Shown here: piece by piece, positions 1-10,520 of the stretch
Numbering within the stretch: position 1 is the first letter of the stretch
Layout of the letters: each line of letters begins with the position of its first letter
The notes under the pieces: generated by a model
Told to the model about the DNA's origin: nothing
The model's database searches: none
The model's input: the letters and a program-made list of their open reading frames with translations, nothing else
Source: Nocardioides sambongensis
Lineage (GTDB): Bacteria; Actinomycetota; Actinomycetes; Propionibacteriales; Nocardioidaceae
DNA length: 64,000 bases
Direction: 5' to 3'
Assembly (NCBI RefSeq): GCF_006494815.1
Contig: NZ_CP041091.1
Span: 3,300,501 to 3,364,500, forward strand
Made by a program: the position numbers and the translations under genes

Positions 1-1
1 C

Positions 2-646
2 CACCCGCGCTTCGCCGACGTCGCCCGCAGCCACGGCCACCGGCTGGAGCACGTCGAGGGCGGCGACGTACTGCTGCTGGCGCCCGGCGTGATCGCGGTC
101 GGCGTCGGTGAGCGGACCACACCGGCGGGGGCCGAGCGGCTGGCCCGCCAGGTCTTCGAGGACGGTCTGGCGCACACCCTGCTGGTGGTGCCGATCGCCC
201 AGGAGCGCGCCACCATGCACCTGGACACGGTCTGCACGATGGTCGACGTGGACAAGGTGGTGATGTACCCGAACATCGCGGACACCCTCACCGCCTACGC
301 GGTCACCGCCGCGGACGGGTACGGCGAGGGCAGCCTGCGGCTGGACGTCGCCGACCCCGAGCCGTTCCTGGTGGCGGCGGCGCGGGCGATGCGGATCGAC
401 CGGCTGGAGCTGATCGACACCGGCCTGGACGCGGTCACCGCCGAGCGCGAGCAGTGGGACGACGGCAACAACACGCTCGCGCTGGCCCCGCGCCTGGCGG
501 TCGCCTACGAGCGCAACGTCGAGACCAACGCGCGGCTCGAGGACGCGGGCATCGAGGTGGTCCGGATCTCCGGCTCCGAGCTCGGCTCGGGCCGGGGAGG
601 TCCCCGGTGCATGAGCTGCCCGATCCGCCGGGACCCACTGCCGTGA
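2..646 (+). CDS. arcA: Arginine deiminase, 3' part (5' end outside window)
   Basis: Hydrolyses L-arginine to citrulline and ammonia in the cytoplasm, the first step of the arginine deiminase pathway. The reading frame is open from base 2, so the N-terminal half lies upstream; 214 residues are visible, about half of the usual 400 or so. Seen here are the EGGDV block, the GERTTP motif, the MHLD motif carrying the catalytic His, and near the C-terminus [11 protein letters not shown] with the nucleophilic Cys. Spacing and order match ArcA rather than amidinotransferases. The other arc genes (ornithine carbamoyltransferase, carbamate kinase) are not in the window, so operon structure cannot be judged. 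Confidence 0.93.
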   Translation, partial: HPRFADVARSHGHRLEHVEGGDVLLLAPGVIAVGVGERTTPAGAERLARQVFEDGLAHTLLVVPIAQERATMHLDTVCTMVDVDKVVMYPNIADTLTAYAVTAADGYGEGSLRLDVADPEPFLVAAARAMRIDRLELIDTGLDAVTAEREQWDDGNNTLALAPRLAVAYERNVETNARLEDAGIEVVRISGSELGSGRGGPRCMSCPIRRDPLP

Positions 647-692
647 GGAGCCACTGCCGTGACCTGACGCCGGGGCGCGGCGTTGTCCCGGC

Positions 693-1061
693 ATGAGCAC
701 GTTCTTCGAGCACTTCACCCCCACCGAGATCGCCCGGATCAGCGGCGCGGGCCGGCGGGTCAAGCTCCCGCAGGGCTGGTCGCCGATCTGGGAGGACACC
801 CCGGCCGACAAGGCCTACATCATCCTGTCCGGCACCGCGTCCATCCGCCGCGACGGCGAGGAGATCGCCCAGCTCGGGGCGGGCGACATCGTCGGTGAGG
901 CCGCGATCGTGGGTCAGCGGCTGCGCAACGCGAGCGTGGTGGCGCTGACCCCGCTGGAGACGATCCATCTGACCGACGAGACACTGCGCGAACTCGACAA
1001 GGACATGCCGTCGTTCCACGACGCGCTGGTCGAGGTGGCCCGGTCGCGGGTCTCCGGCTGA
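693..1061 (+). CDS. Cyclic nucleotide-binding domain protein (stand-alone)
   Basis: A 122-residue protein made almost entirely of one cNMP-binding beta-roll (about residues 15-110): hydrophobic strands around AYIILSGTASI, then GAGDIVGEAAI, which corresponds to the phosphate-binding cassette region of Crp-like domains. There is no helix-turn-helix, so it is not a complete Crp/Fnr regulator; it resembles the single-domain cNMP-binding proteins common in Actinobacteria. It starts 46 bases after arcA on the same strand and could be co-transcribed, although no clear Shine-Dalgarno is visible. The ligand and partner are unknown. Cytoplasmic. Confidence 0.8.
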   Translation: MSTFFEHFTPTEIARISGAGRRVKLPQGWSPIWEDTPADKAYIILSGTASIRRDGEEIAQLGAGDIVGEAAIVGQRLRNASVVALTPLETIHLTDETLRELDKDMPSFHDALVEVARSRVSG

Positions 1062-1095
1062 GCCGCTGCCCCCACCCTCGCGGGGCGGGGCCGGG

Positions 1096-2031
1096 TCAGC
1101 GGATGGTGACCTGGCGGTTGGCGAGGCCGCTGCGCGCCGACCGCTCCTCGGTGGTGAGCTCGGCGTCGTCGGCCAGGGCGGCGTCGAGCTCGCCCTTGAA
1201 GGTGGCCGCGACCTGCTCCATCGCCTCGGGGCCGGTGCCCACCGGGAGGTCCCAGACCGGGGCGAGCAGTCCGTGCGCCCGGAACATGCCGACGAAGCGG
1301 GAGTCGGGCACCAGCACGTCCGCGCCGCGCACGTGCAGCCGGGCCAGCGCGTCGAGCAGCCGGTCCTCGGGCTCGGGCATCACCCAGCGCAGGTGCTCCT
1401 TGGCCCCCATCCGGGTCCAGTAGGCGGCCTGGACCTCGGTCAGCCGGGCGGTCGGGGCGGCGGCGCCCTCCGCCTGCTCCAGGGCCGCGGCCAGCTCGCT
1501 GGACTCGTCCATGTCGGCGACCCAGAACTCGAAGCCGTCGTGCACCGTGATCGTCAGCGCCTCGTCGGTGACCAGGTCCTGCAGGCGCGGACCGGGGCCG
1601 GGCGGGTCGGTGAGGCCGACCACGCCGGGCTCCGCGTCGAGCGCCTTGAGCAGCACCGCGCCGAGGTCGCGCGCCGGGTCGCCGAACGCGTGCTGGACCT
1701 GGAGACCGAGCCAGATCTCGCCGCTGTCGCGCACCATCGCCGGTGCCGCGCCGGGCAGCAGGGTGCACAGCTGCACCGTCCGGTCCGGGTGGTCGGTGAG
1801 GGTGAGCGGCGCGGTGGCGGCCGGGACCAGCTCGCGCAGCGCGACCAGGTCGCACTCGGAGGCGAAGCCCTCGAACGGGCGCTTCACGTAGACGTCACCA
1901 CCACCGGGTGCACCGTGGCAGGCCTTGTAGCGCTTGCCGGACCCGCAGGGGCACGGCTGCCGGGGGCCGACCTCGCCGGGGGCGGTGGTCTGGTTGCGGC
2001 TCTGGTTCTTCGCGCGCGATCGCTTCGCCAT
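1096..2031 (-). CDS. DUF5926 family protein with N-terminal SEC-C zinc motif
   Basis: A 311-residue protein. Residues about 25-40 contain PCPCGSGKRYKACHG, the SEC-C zinc-binding motif also found at the C-terminus of SecA. The rest matches the actinobacterial DUF5926 family, often mis-annotated as a SecA relative. Nothing indicates an ATPase or translocase domain. I prefer the ATG at 2031 to the TTG at 2040 because a TAGGTT -10 element (2039-2044) ends 7 bases upstream of it, the leaderless arrangement repeated across this window. It is convergent with the cNMP gene and 18 bp downstream of the GDPD gene. Function unknown; zinc binding is inferred from the motif. Confidence 0.85.
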   Translation of the reverse strand: MAKRSRAKNQSRNQTTAPGEVGPRQPCPCGSGKRYKACHGAPGGGDVYVKRPFEGFASECDLVALRELVPAATAPLTLTDHPDRTVQLCTLLPGAAPAMVRDSGEIWLGLQVQHAFGDPARDLGAVLLKALDAEPGVVGLTDPPGPGPRLQDLVTDEALTITVHDGFEFWVADMDESSELAAALEQAEGAAAPTARLTEVQAAYWTRMGAKEHLRWVMPEPEDRLLDALARLHVRGADVLVPDSRFVGMFRAHGLLAPVWDLPVGTGPEAMEQVAATFKGELDAALADDAELTTEERSARSGLANRQVTIR

Positions 2032-2049
2032 GGCCGCCAACCTAGATGA

Positions 2050-2850
2050 TCACAGGTCGCCGGCCGCGGCCCGCCCGTCCAGCAGGTCGAGGATGTGCCC
2101 CGGCCGGTCCGAGATGACCGCCTTCACCCCGGAGTCCAGGCACAGCTGCAGGTCGGACTCGGTGTTGACCGTCCACACGTGCAGGTCCCGCCCGGAACGG
2201 ACCATGCTGGCCACGGTGCGCGGATGTTCGCGGAGCAGCTCGATGCCGGGGCCGAGCAGCCAGTCCTGGCCGACGATCCGGCGCAGCATCGGCCAGAGGC
2301 TGGGCTTGTCGACCAGCTGGACCAGCCGGACGCCCGGCTCCATCCGCTCCACCCGCTGCAGGGCGGTGAAGGAGAAGCTCATCACCCGGACCGGGGAGTC
2401 CGCGCGCGTCCAGCCGAAGTCCCGCAGCATCTCCACCAGGCGCTTCTCGACCAGACCGCCGAACCGGGTGGGGTGCTTGGTCTCGATCGCCACCTCCACC
2501 GGACGTTCGTAGTCCGCCACGGTCTCCAGCAGGCGGCGCAGGGTGAGCACCCCGTCCAGCGTCTCGTCCCGGTCGGGCGCCTCGTCGTCCAGCTCGGCCC
2601 AGGGGTTCTTCCAGGCGGAGAAGTCGAGCTCGGAGAGGTCGGCGAGGTCCATCGTGGAGACCAGCCCGGGGTTCGCCGCGGTGCGGCGCAGGGTGCGGTC
2701 GTGCACGCAGACCAGGTGCCCGTCGGCGGTGAGCCGGACGTCGCACTCCAGGCCCTCCGCTCCGGCGTCCAGCGCCGCGACGTAGGCCCCGAGGGTGTGC
2801 TCGGCGATCTCGTGACTGGCGCCGCGGTGCGCGACGACCTGGGGTCGCAT
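2050..2850 (-). CDS. Glycerophosphodiester phosphodiesterase family protein
   Basis: GDPD-family TIM-barrel enzyme, 266 residues, predicted to hydrolyse glycerophosphodiesters to glycerol-3-phosphate and an alcohol. Visible motifs are HRGAS near residue 8 (first catalytic His), LECDVRLTADGHLVCVHD near residues 36-53 (metal-binding Glu/Asp and second catalytic His), and a late VWTVN block typical of the barrel end. There is no signal peptide, so it is probably cytoplasmic. A CAGAAT -10-like element sits 7 bases upstream of the ATG, suggesting leaderless transcription. DUF5926 follows on the same strand. Confidence 0.9.
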   Translation of the reverse strand: MRPQVVAHRGASHEIAEHTLGAYVAALDAGAEGLECDVRLTADGHLVCVHDRTLRRTAANPGLVSTMDLADLSELDFSAWKNPWAELDDEAPDRDETLDGVLTLRRLLETVADYERPVEVAIETKHPTRFGGLVEKRLVEMLRDFGWTRADSPVRVMSFSFTALQRVERMEPGVRLVQLVDKPSLWPMLRRIVGQDWLLGPGIELLREHPRTVASMVRSGRDLHVWTVNTESDLQLCLDSGVKAVISDRPGHILDLLDGRAAAGDL

Positions 2851-2960
2851 GCCGCCGATTCTGGCAAAGATCCGGGCACCTGCGGGTCAGGGTCCGACCA
2901 GGGTCGTCTCCGGGGCGCTCCCCGATGTGCCGACGGCCGGCGCGCGGCACCGTTGAGGAC

Positions 2961-3260
2961 ATGAGCAACGAGCACCCGAACCCCCAGTCCTACGGCCAGT
3001 CCTACGGCCAGTCCTACGGCCCGTCCAGCGGCCCGTCCTACGCCCAGCCCCATCCCCAGCCCTACGCCCCGACCGGTCCGCGCCGGCTGACCCGCAGCCG
3101 GATCGACCGCAAGGTCGGCGGCGTGTGCGGCGGAGCCGCCGTCTACGCCGGGATCGACCCGACCGCGATGCGACTGCTGATGGTCGCCGCCACCGTCTTC
3201 ACCGGAGGGGCCGCGATCCTGGTCTACCTCGCCGGCTGGCTGTTGATGCCCGAGGACTGA
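2961..3260 (+). CDS. PspC domain membrane protein
   Basis: A 99-residue protein with an N-terminal low-complexity tail built on repeats of SYGQ/SYGP (residues about 9-24), then a PspC domain: RSRIDRKVGGVCGG followed by one hydrophobic segment ending WLLMPED. PspC proteins are envelope-stress or membrane-anchored partners. The start is set by ATG 2961 with GAGGAC just upstream; an in-frame upstream start at 2925 lacks support. Tyr/Gly/Pro-rich tails on PspC proteins are common in Actinobacteria and probably lie in the cytoplasm. No phage-shock partners are nearby. Confidence 0.88.
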   Translation: MSNEHPNPQSYGQSYGQSYGPSSGPSYAQPHPQPYAPTGPRRLTRSRIDRKVGGVCGGAAVYAGIDPTAMRLLMVAATVFTGGAAILVYLAGWLLMPED

Positions 3261-3320
3261 CCCGACGAGCGCCGGGTCCGGGCCGGACCCGGATCCGAGA
3301 CCCGGACGTAGGCTGCCGGG

Positions 3321-4106
3321 GTGCCGCAGCCCGACACCGCCTCCCTCGCGGCCACCCTGCGTGCCGCCGGCTGCGTCTTCGCCGAGGAGGAGGCCGCCCT
3401 GCTGGTCGAGGCCGCCGACGGCACCGACCGGTTGGCCGAGCTGACCCGGCGCCGCGTCGCCGGCGAGCCCTTGGAGTACGTCGTCGGGTGGGTGGCCTTC
3501 GACGGCCACCGCATCCACCTGGAGCCGGGCGTCTTCATCCCGCGGCAGCGCACCACCTGGCTGGTCGAGATCGCCGGGGAGCACCTGCCGCCGACCGGCG
3601 CCACGGTCGTGGACCTCGGCTGCGGCTCCGGCGCACTCGGGGTCGCCCTGGCCCACCGGTTCCCCGGTCTGGTGGTGCACGCGGTGGACATCGATCCCAC
3701 CGCCGTCGCGGTCGCCCGCGCCAACCTCGCCGCCTCGCCGGCCGCCGCCCGGGCCCACGTCGGCGACCTCACCGCCCCGCTCCCCCACGCGCTGCGCGGC
3801 ACCGTCGACGCGATCGTCGCGAACCTGCCCTACGTGCCGAGCACGGCCCGCGCGCTGATGCCGGCCGAGTCCCGCGACCACGAGCCGGCCGCCACCACCG
3901 ACGGCGGCGCCGACGGCCTGGACCACGTGCGCCGGCTCGCGGAGCGGGCCCCGGCGTGGCTGCGGCCCGGTGGCGTCGTACTGGTGGAGACCGGGGACGC
4001 GGGCACCGGTCAGGACGCGCGGGCGGCGGCCGCGTTCGCGAGTGCCGGGCTGCGCCCGGAGATCCGGTACGACGAGGAGCGCGGCGCGACCGTGGTGCTC
4101 GGCACC

Positions 4107-4121
<15 letters not shown>
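3321..4121 (+). CDS. PrmC/HemK-like protein methyltransferase
   Basis: A 266-residue class I SAM-dependent methyltransferase. Motif I is VVDLGCGSGALGV (about residues 95-107), the acidic loop is HAVDID, and the substrate motif is ANLPYVPS, a variant of the NPPY glutamine-methyltransferase signature with Leu at position 2. The N-terminal helical domain (ARRR..GEPLEYVVGWVAF) also matches PrmC. Actinobacteria often carry a canonical PrmC next to prfA plus a paralogue like this one; no prfA is nearby, so I do not assign prmC. GTG start 6 bases after a TAGGCT -10 element (3309-3314), hence probably leaderless. Its 3' end overlaps the convergent ABC-F gene by 15 bp. Confidence 0.83.
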
Positions 4122-5789
<1,668 letters not shown>

Positions 5790-5846
5790 GGAGGTCCTCG
5801 TCGAGAGGCGGGCCCACCGGGCGACGTGCCGCGGACGTGGGTCGGG

Positions 5847-5864
5847 TCAGGCGTGGATCCACAT
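5847..5864 (-). promoter_or_regulatory. Candidate leader peptide (MWIHA) upstream of ABC-F gene
   Basis: On the minus strand a five-codon ORF plus stop (ATG TGG ATC CAC GCC TGA) lies 58 bases before the ABC-F start, with TATCGT 9 bases before its ATG. The intervening sequence is GC-rich and could fold. Regulated ABC-F genes in other bacteria use short uORFs and attenuation; applying that here is inference, and such a short ORF can arise by chance. Confidence 0.25.
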
Positions 5865-5957
5865 GATGCGGCCACGATAATGGGCGCTCCCGGCGCCGGT
5901 CCACCCGATTGTGGCCGGGTCGGTTTCGGACGACCCGGGGCCCGGCATGATCTGCGC

Positions 5958-6803
5958 ATGCACGAGCTGCGCCGGCGAGCCGGTAACTGGGTGGAGTCCG
6001 CTCCGGTCCAACGGATCATCATCGTCGTCATCGTCGCCAACGCCGTCACCCTGGGCCTGGAGACCTCATCTGCGGTGATGGACCGCGCCGGTGGGCTGAT
6101 CCACGCGCTCGACGCGGCGTTCCTCACCGTCTTCGTCGTCGAGATCGCACTGAAGCTGTTCGCGCACGGGTGGGGCTTCTTCCGCGACCCGTGGAACGTC
6201 TTCGACTTCCTGATCGTGGGCGTCGCGCTGGTCCCGGCGTCCGGGCCGTTCTCGGTGCTGCGAGCGTTGCGGGTCCTGCGGGTGCTGCGCCTGGTCTCGG
6301 TGCTGCCGCGGCTGCGCTTCATCGTCGAGGCGCTGCTGGCCGCGATCCCCGGCATCGGCGCGATCGGCGCGCTGCTGGCACTGATCTTCTACGTCGCCGC
6401 GGTGATGGCGACCTCGCTCTTCGGGGACACCTTCCCGGAGTGGTTCGGCAGCATCGGCGACTCGCTCTACACGCTGTTCCAGGTGATGACGCTGGAGAGC
6501 TGGTCGATGGGGATCGTGCGTCCGGTGATGGAGGTGCACCCCTGGGCGTGGACGTTCTTCGTCACCTTCATCCTGCTCTCCTCCTTCACCATCCTGAACC
6601 TCTTCATCGCGGTCATCGTGGACACCATGCAGACGCTGCACGACCGTGACCGGGCGGTGGAGGCGGCCCCGGACGGCGCCGCTCCGGAGCACCCGAAGGC
6701 CCACGCCCATGTCGCTGCGGTGGCGACCACCGCCGCGACCGACGAGATCCTGGCCGAGCTCCAGCGGCTGCACGCGCGGATCGACGAGCTCTCGGCGCGC
6801 TGA
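5958..6803 (+). CDS. Bacterial voltage-gated sodium channel (BacNaV family)
   Basis: A 281-residue single-domain, six-segment ion channel. S1-S3 lie at about residues 19-93. S4 carries four arginines at three-residue spacing (about R102, R105, R108, R111), the classic voltage sensor. The pore filter is TLESWSM at about 178-184, the same string I recall for the crystallised channel NavAb, indicating Na+ selectivity as a homotetramer. The C-terminus (about 250-281) is His/Ala-rich and then heptad-like (ILAELQRLHARIDEL), matching the tetramerising coiled coil of the family. I chose ATG 5958, not the upstream start at 5826, because the family begins just before S1 and CATGAT lies 6 bases upstream. 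Confidence 0.93.
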   Translation: MHELRRRAGNWVESAPVQRIIIVVIVANAVTLGLETSSAVMDRAGGLIHALDAAFLTVFVVEIALKLFAHGWGFFRDPWNVFDFLIVGVALVPASGPFSVLRALRVLRVLRLVSVLPRLRFIVEALLAAIPGIGAIGALLALIFYVAAVMATSLFGDTFPEWFGSIGDSLYTLFQVMTLESWSMGIVRPVMEVHPWAWTFFVTFILLSSFTILNLFIAVIVDTMQTLHDRDRAVEAAPDGAAPEHPKAHAHVAAVATTAATDEILAELQRLHARIDELSAR

Positions 6804-6834
6804 GCCTGGGGGCGCACGCGGCTACGTTGAGCCC

Positions 6835-7923
6835 GTGACCACCGACCGCGCCATCGCCCGTTGGCGCCTGCACGCGCAGCACCTGACGGATCCGCTGGAC
6901 GACGCCGAGCAGGTGGTGCGATCGCTGCTCGCCGTCCAGGCGGAGAACCCGGGGCAGTCCGCGTGGGCGGTGGCCGCCCGCACCACCGCGCCGCGCCAGG
7001 ACGACCTGGCCGCGGCGCTCGCCGACGGGCGGATCCTGCGCACCCACGTGCTGCGCCCCACCTGGCACTACGTGCACGCCGAGGACGCCCGCTGGCTGCT
7101 CGACGTGACCGCGCCGCGGATCCTGCCCCTGCTGCGGCGCCAGCTGGAGCGGGTCGAGGACCGGTTGGACGAGCTGGACGACAGGGTCGCCGAGGCCCTC
7201 GCCGACGCGGCGGCACACCCGACGCGAGCGGAGGTGGGCGAGGCGCTCATCGCGCGCGGCCTCACCCTCGACGGTCACGAGCTGATGATCCTGCTGGCGC
7301 GACTCGAGCTGCTGGGCGTGGTCTGCAGCGGCGCCCCGCGGCAGGTCGACGAGACTCCCGGGAGAGCGCCCGAGCACACCTACGCGCTGCTGGCAGACCG
7401 GGCACCGCAGTCGCGGTCCCTGGAGCGCGACGAGGCGCTGGCCGAGCTGGCGCTGCGCTACCTCGCCGGCCACGGACCGGCCACCGAGCGCGACCTGGCC
7501 TACTGGGCGACCCTCACCCTCACCGACGTACGACGCGGGCTGGCCGCCGCCGCGGACCGCCTGGACTCCTTCGAGCACGAAGGACGCACCTACTGGCACG
7601 CGCCGGGCGGGCCGCCGGCGACGCCGGCCCCGGACGGCCACCTGCTGCAGGTGCTCGACGAGATGTACCGCGGCTACCAGGACACCCGGTGGGCGCTGGA
7701 CGCGGAGGGCGTGGTGCCGCGGCAGCGCGAGACGGCGATCGGGATGGCCCTGGTGGACGGACAGCTCGTCGCCGCGATGAAGCGCGGGGTGGACCCGACA
7801 CGGGTGACGTTCACCCTCGCGCCGCACCGCCCGCTCACCGAGCCGGAGCTGGCGGCGATCCGCGCGGCCGCCGGCCGCTACGCCCAGTTCCTCGGACTCG
7901 ACGCCGAGGTCGTCACCGGCTGA
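6835..7923 (+). CDS. Winged-helix DNA-binding protein, AlkZ/YcaQ-like (HTH_42)
   Basis: A 362-residue protein of the HTH_42 family, which includes AlkZ glycosylases that excise alkylated bases or unhook crosslinks. Near the N-terminus LLAVQAENPGQSAW matches the conserved family entry motif; LRPTWHYVHAEDARWLL and the central RYLAGHGPATERDLAYW winged-helix segment are also characteristic. I did not identify the catalytic QxQ/QxD pair with certainty, so activity is unproven; many actinobacterial members are annotated only as winged-helix proteins. GTG 6835 lies 6 bases after TACGTT (6823-6828), so probably leaderless. The 3' end overlaps the convergent hydrolase by 11 bp. Confidence 0.8.
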   Translation: MTTDRAIARWRLHAQHLTDPLDDAEQVVRSLLAVQAENPGQSAWAVAARTTAPRQDDLAAALADGRILRTHVLRPTWHYVHAEDARWLLDVTAPRILPLLRRQLERVEDRLDELDDRVAEALADAAAHPTRAEVGEALIARGLTLDGHELMILLARLELLGVVCSGAPRQVDETPGRAPEHTYALLADRAPQSRSLERDEALAELALRYLAGHGPATERDLAYWATLTLTDVRRGLAAAADRLDSFEHEGRTYWHAPGGPPATPAPDGHLLQVLDEMYRGYQDTRWALDAEGVVPRQRETAIGMALVDGQLVAAMKRGVDPTRVTFTLAPHRPLTEPELAAIRAAAGRYAQFLGLDAEVVTG

Positions 7924-8733
7924 CCGCGCCCTCGCGCTCCTCCAGCCACTCCTCCAGCAGCGCCCGGAACCGCTCCGGCTGCTCCAGGCTGGGCAGGTGG
8001 GCGACGTCGGGCCACTGCTCCCCGCGGGCGCCGGGCACGCCGGCGAGCACCCGCTGGGCGGCGTCCCGGCAGACGTCGAGGTCACGGCCGCCGGACAGCA
8101 CCAGGGTGGGCGCCAGGATCTGGTCGAGACGCTCGAGCACCGGCGGCTCCAGCTCGACGGAGTCGACGTCGCCGAGCACCTCCTCGAGCTCGAAGGCACG
8201 CCGCTGCATCCGGGCGACCTGCGCCAGCACGTCCGGGGCGATGTCGTCGCGCCCACGTCCGTGGCCGACCACCCAGGTGTCCAGGTCCACCGCGACCGCT
8301 GCGTCGAGGTCGCCTGCCTCCAACGCCGCCTCCTCGGCCGCGACGAACCGGCGGAACTCCTCCGTGGCGGCCCCCAGCAGACTGCCGCCCGGGGCCACCA
8401 GGGTCAGCGAGGCGACCCGGTCCCGTGCGGTCACCGCCACCTCGGCCGCGATGCCGGCGCCGAACGAGGCGGCCACCCAGTGGCCGCCGTCCAGGCCGGC
8501 GTCGTCGAGGACGCCGAGCACGTCGGCCACGTGGTCGACCGGGTCGGCCGGGGTGTCCGAGGCACCGAACCCGCGCAGGTCCATCCGGACCGCCGTGCCC
8601 CGCTCGCTCAGCCACGGCCACACCGGGTCCCACATCGTGCGGTCGGCGATCCCGGCGTGCACCAGCACCACGGGGAGGGGGTCGGACGCGCCGGGGTGCA
8701 CGTCGTACGCGATGCCGCTGGGGTGGTCGGCAC
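7913..8733 (-). CDS. Alpha/beta hydrolase (frameshifted near N-terminus)
   Basis: About 273 residues after repair. VVLVHAG is the oxyanion loop; the nucleophile elbow is AASFGAG (first Gly replaced by Ala); SGGRDLD supplies the acid and AHLPSLEQP the His. The substrate is unknown. The frame as read has no good start: only a TTG at 8803. A GTG at 8733 with AGGAG six bases upstream begins VPTTP, and adding one base to the GGGG run at 8720-8723 joins it to SGIAYDVHPG, a normal hydrolase N-terminus. I therefore prefer 8733 plus a one-base deletion. Cytoplasmic. Confidence 0.78.
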
Positions 8734-8894
8734 GATGCTCCTGACTGACCCTGACTGACGGCGACCCTCGGTCGAGGACGCAGGCTCCGTTACCCGCATC
8801 CAATCCCTCCGAGCCTCCCCTGGCAAACGCCAGCGGCGGTCGGGGCCCGCGGGTAACGTCCTCGCAGCACTCCACAGCTCCCGGGGGGAAGCCG

Positions 8895-10495
8895 ATGAAG
8901 ACGCGGAACCGACTGTTCGCCCTGCTCAGCGTGGTCGCGATGGCGGCGACCGGCCTGGCGTCGTACGACGTCGCGCCGGCGCAGGCCCGTCCCGACGACC
9001 ACGCGTCGGTCCGGGCGAAGCCGAAAGGCACCCTGAACGTCACTCCGGCGAAGAAGTACGTCGCCGGCCAAGCGCTGACCTTCACCGGCCGCCTGCCGGC
9101 GAAGGGGAGGCGGAGCATCTGGCTGCAGTTCCACATGGGACGCCCGGGCGACAACTGGGGCACGGTGCCCGCCTCCCGCGGCCGGACCGCCGCCGACGGC
9201 TCCTTCCGACTGGTCTCCACGGCACCGAGCATGTTCGGGATCACCTACCGGGTGGCCGGGAAGGGAGGCTGGACCACCGTCGGCAAGGAGATGGATGCGC
9301 CTGCGCAGGAGCTCTCCATCTGGGCGACGCCGTCGGCCCAGCGCTACGGCGAGGACCACGCCATCCACCCGGTCGCCGGCGAGCCGTTCACCGTCGTGGT
9401 CGACACCACCCCGGTGCGGGTCGGCATCACCGGGCTGCAGAACCTCCCGGTCTTCGAGGGACGCACGTTGACCCTGCAGCGGCAGCTGACCGGCGAGCGG
9501 TGGCAGACCGTCGGCACCACCACCGTCGACGGTGACGGCATGGGCTTCTTCACGGTCGAGGAGCCGACCGCCGGGGAGGTCGTCTACCAGGTCCGCCAGG
9601 AGCGGATCCACACCGGGAAGAACCGGATCGGCTGGCGCCAGTCCTTCCCCCTCGCGCTCGACGTGCGGCCGGTGGGGAGCGAGCCGACGAGGTACCGGTT
9701 CCCGGAGAAGCTGTCGCCGCAGGTCAGCGCCGGCGCCCCGGCCGGCCGCCGAAGCAGACGGCTCGCGGCCGGTTCGGCTGGTACCGCCCGGTCTTCGACT
9801 ACGGCTGGGAGTGGGGCGAGGACTACGACTCGCCGCCGAAGGACGGCTCCTCCAAGCGGGGACGCTGGGTTCCCTACACCGACGGGGCCGGCCGCGCCGC
9901 CACCCACAACGGCGGTCTCGCGCTGTTCAGCTCGATCAACGGCCGTGCCGGCACCGACGACTTCGGTACGACGCGTGCCACCCTGCGGGGCAACTCGATG
10001 CGCTACGGCCGCTGGGAGACGCGGTTCCGGTGGACCAACCTGGAGAAGCGCGCCGACGACTACACGATCAAGGTCGAGCTGCTCCCCGACGGCGTCACCG
10101 GCGACGCCTGCGACACCGACGCGATCGTGCTCGGCGCGTGGAGGGCCCACAGCAACACGGTCACCTACGGCCTGGCCCGCAACGGCCAGTACTGGAAGCG
10201 GTCGAAGACGATCAAGGGGTGGTCGACGATGGGCCCCTTGCTCGCCGGCGAGGTGCGCTCCAACCGGATCACCTGGTTCATCAACAGCCAGCCGGTCGCC
10301 ACGATGCCCACCACGAAGGGGCTCCGGAACAAGCCCCTGGTGATCCGCTACAGCATGGAAGGCGGTCGGGGCGAGCACAACACCACCAAGTTCTACTCCG
10401 ACTGGGTGCGGGCGTTCCCGAGCGACACCGGGCGCTCGCCGGTGTCGAAGACGCGGCTGAAGAAGGCGTCCTCGGGGTTCTGCGCGGCTGGGTGA
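8895..10495 (+). CDS. Secreted GH16-like (concanavalin-fold) protein, frameshifted
   Basis: Begins with a signal peptide (MKTRNRLFALLSVVAMAAT, cleavage near AQA). Two beta-sandwich modules follow (about residues 45-125 and 160-260; each has a TLxxxR...W...G...F pattern). The frame then breaks at about 9734-9750: one added G/C joins it to a frame continuing RPPKQTARGRFGWYRPVFDYG. The C-terminal domain contains NSMRYGRWETRFRW, the entry motif of GH16/laminarinase-like folds, but the catalytic ExDxxE is absent; DACDTDAIVLG stands in its place. It is therefore probably a binding protein, not a glucanase. About 533 residues. SD-like GGGGGGAAG precedes ATG 8895; TAACGT near 8853 may be the -10. Confidence 0.72.
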
Positions 10496-10520
10496 GGCGC
10501 GAGCCCTTGTCCGTGGCGGC

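Noticed and set aside
8803..8803. TTG 8803 as the start of the alpha/beta hydrolase
   Set aside because: It would add an unrelated N-terminus; GTG 8733 has an ideal SD and a one-base correction gives a normal family start.
8895..10495. Programmed ribosomal frameshifting in the GH16-like gene
   Set aside because: There is no slippery heptamer or pseudoknot evidence, and the same one-base defect recurs in 13 unrelated genes.
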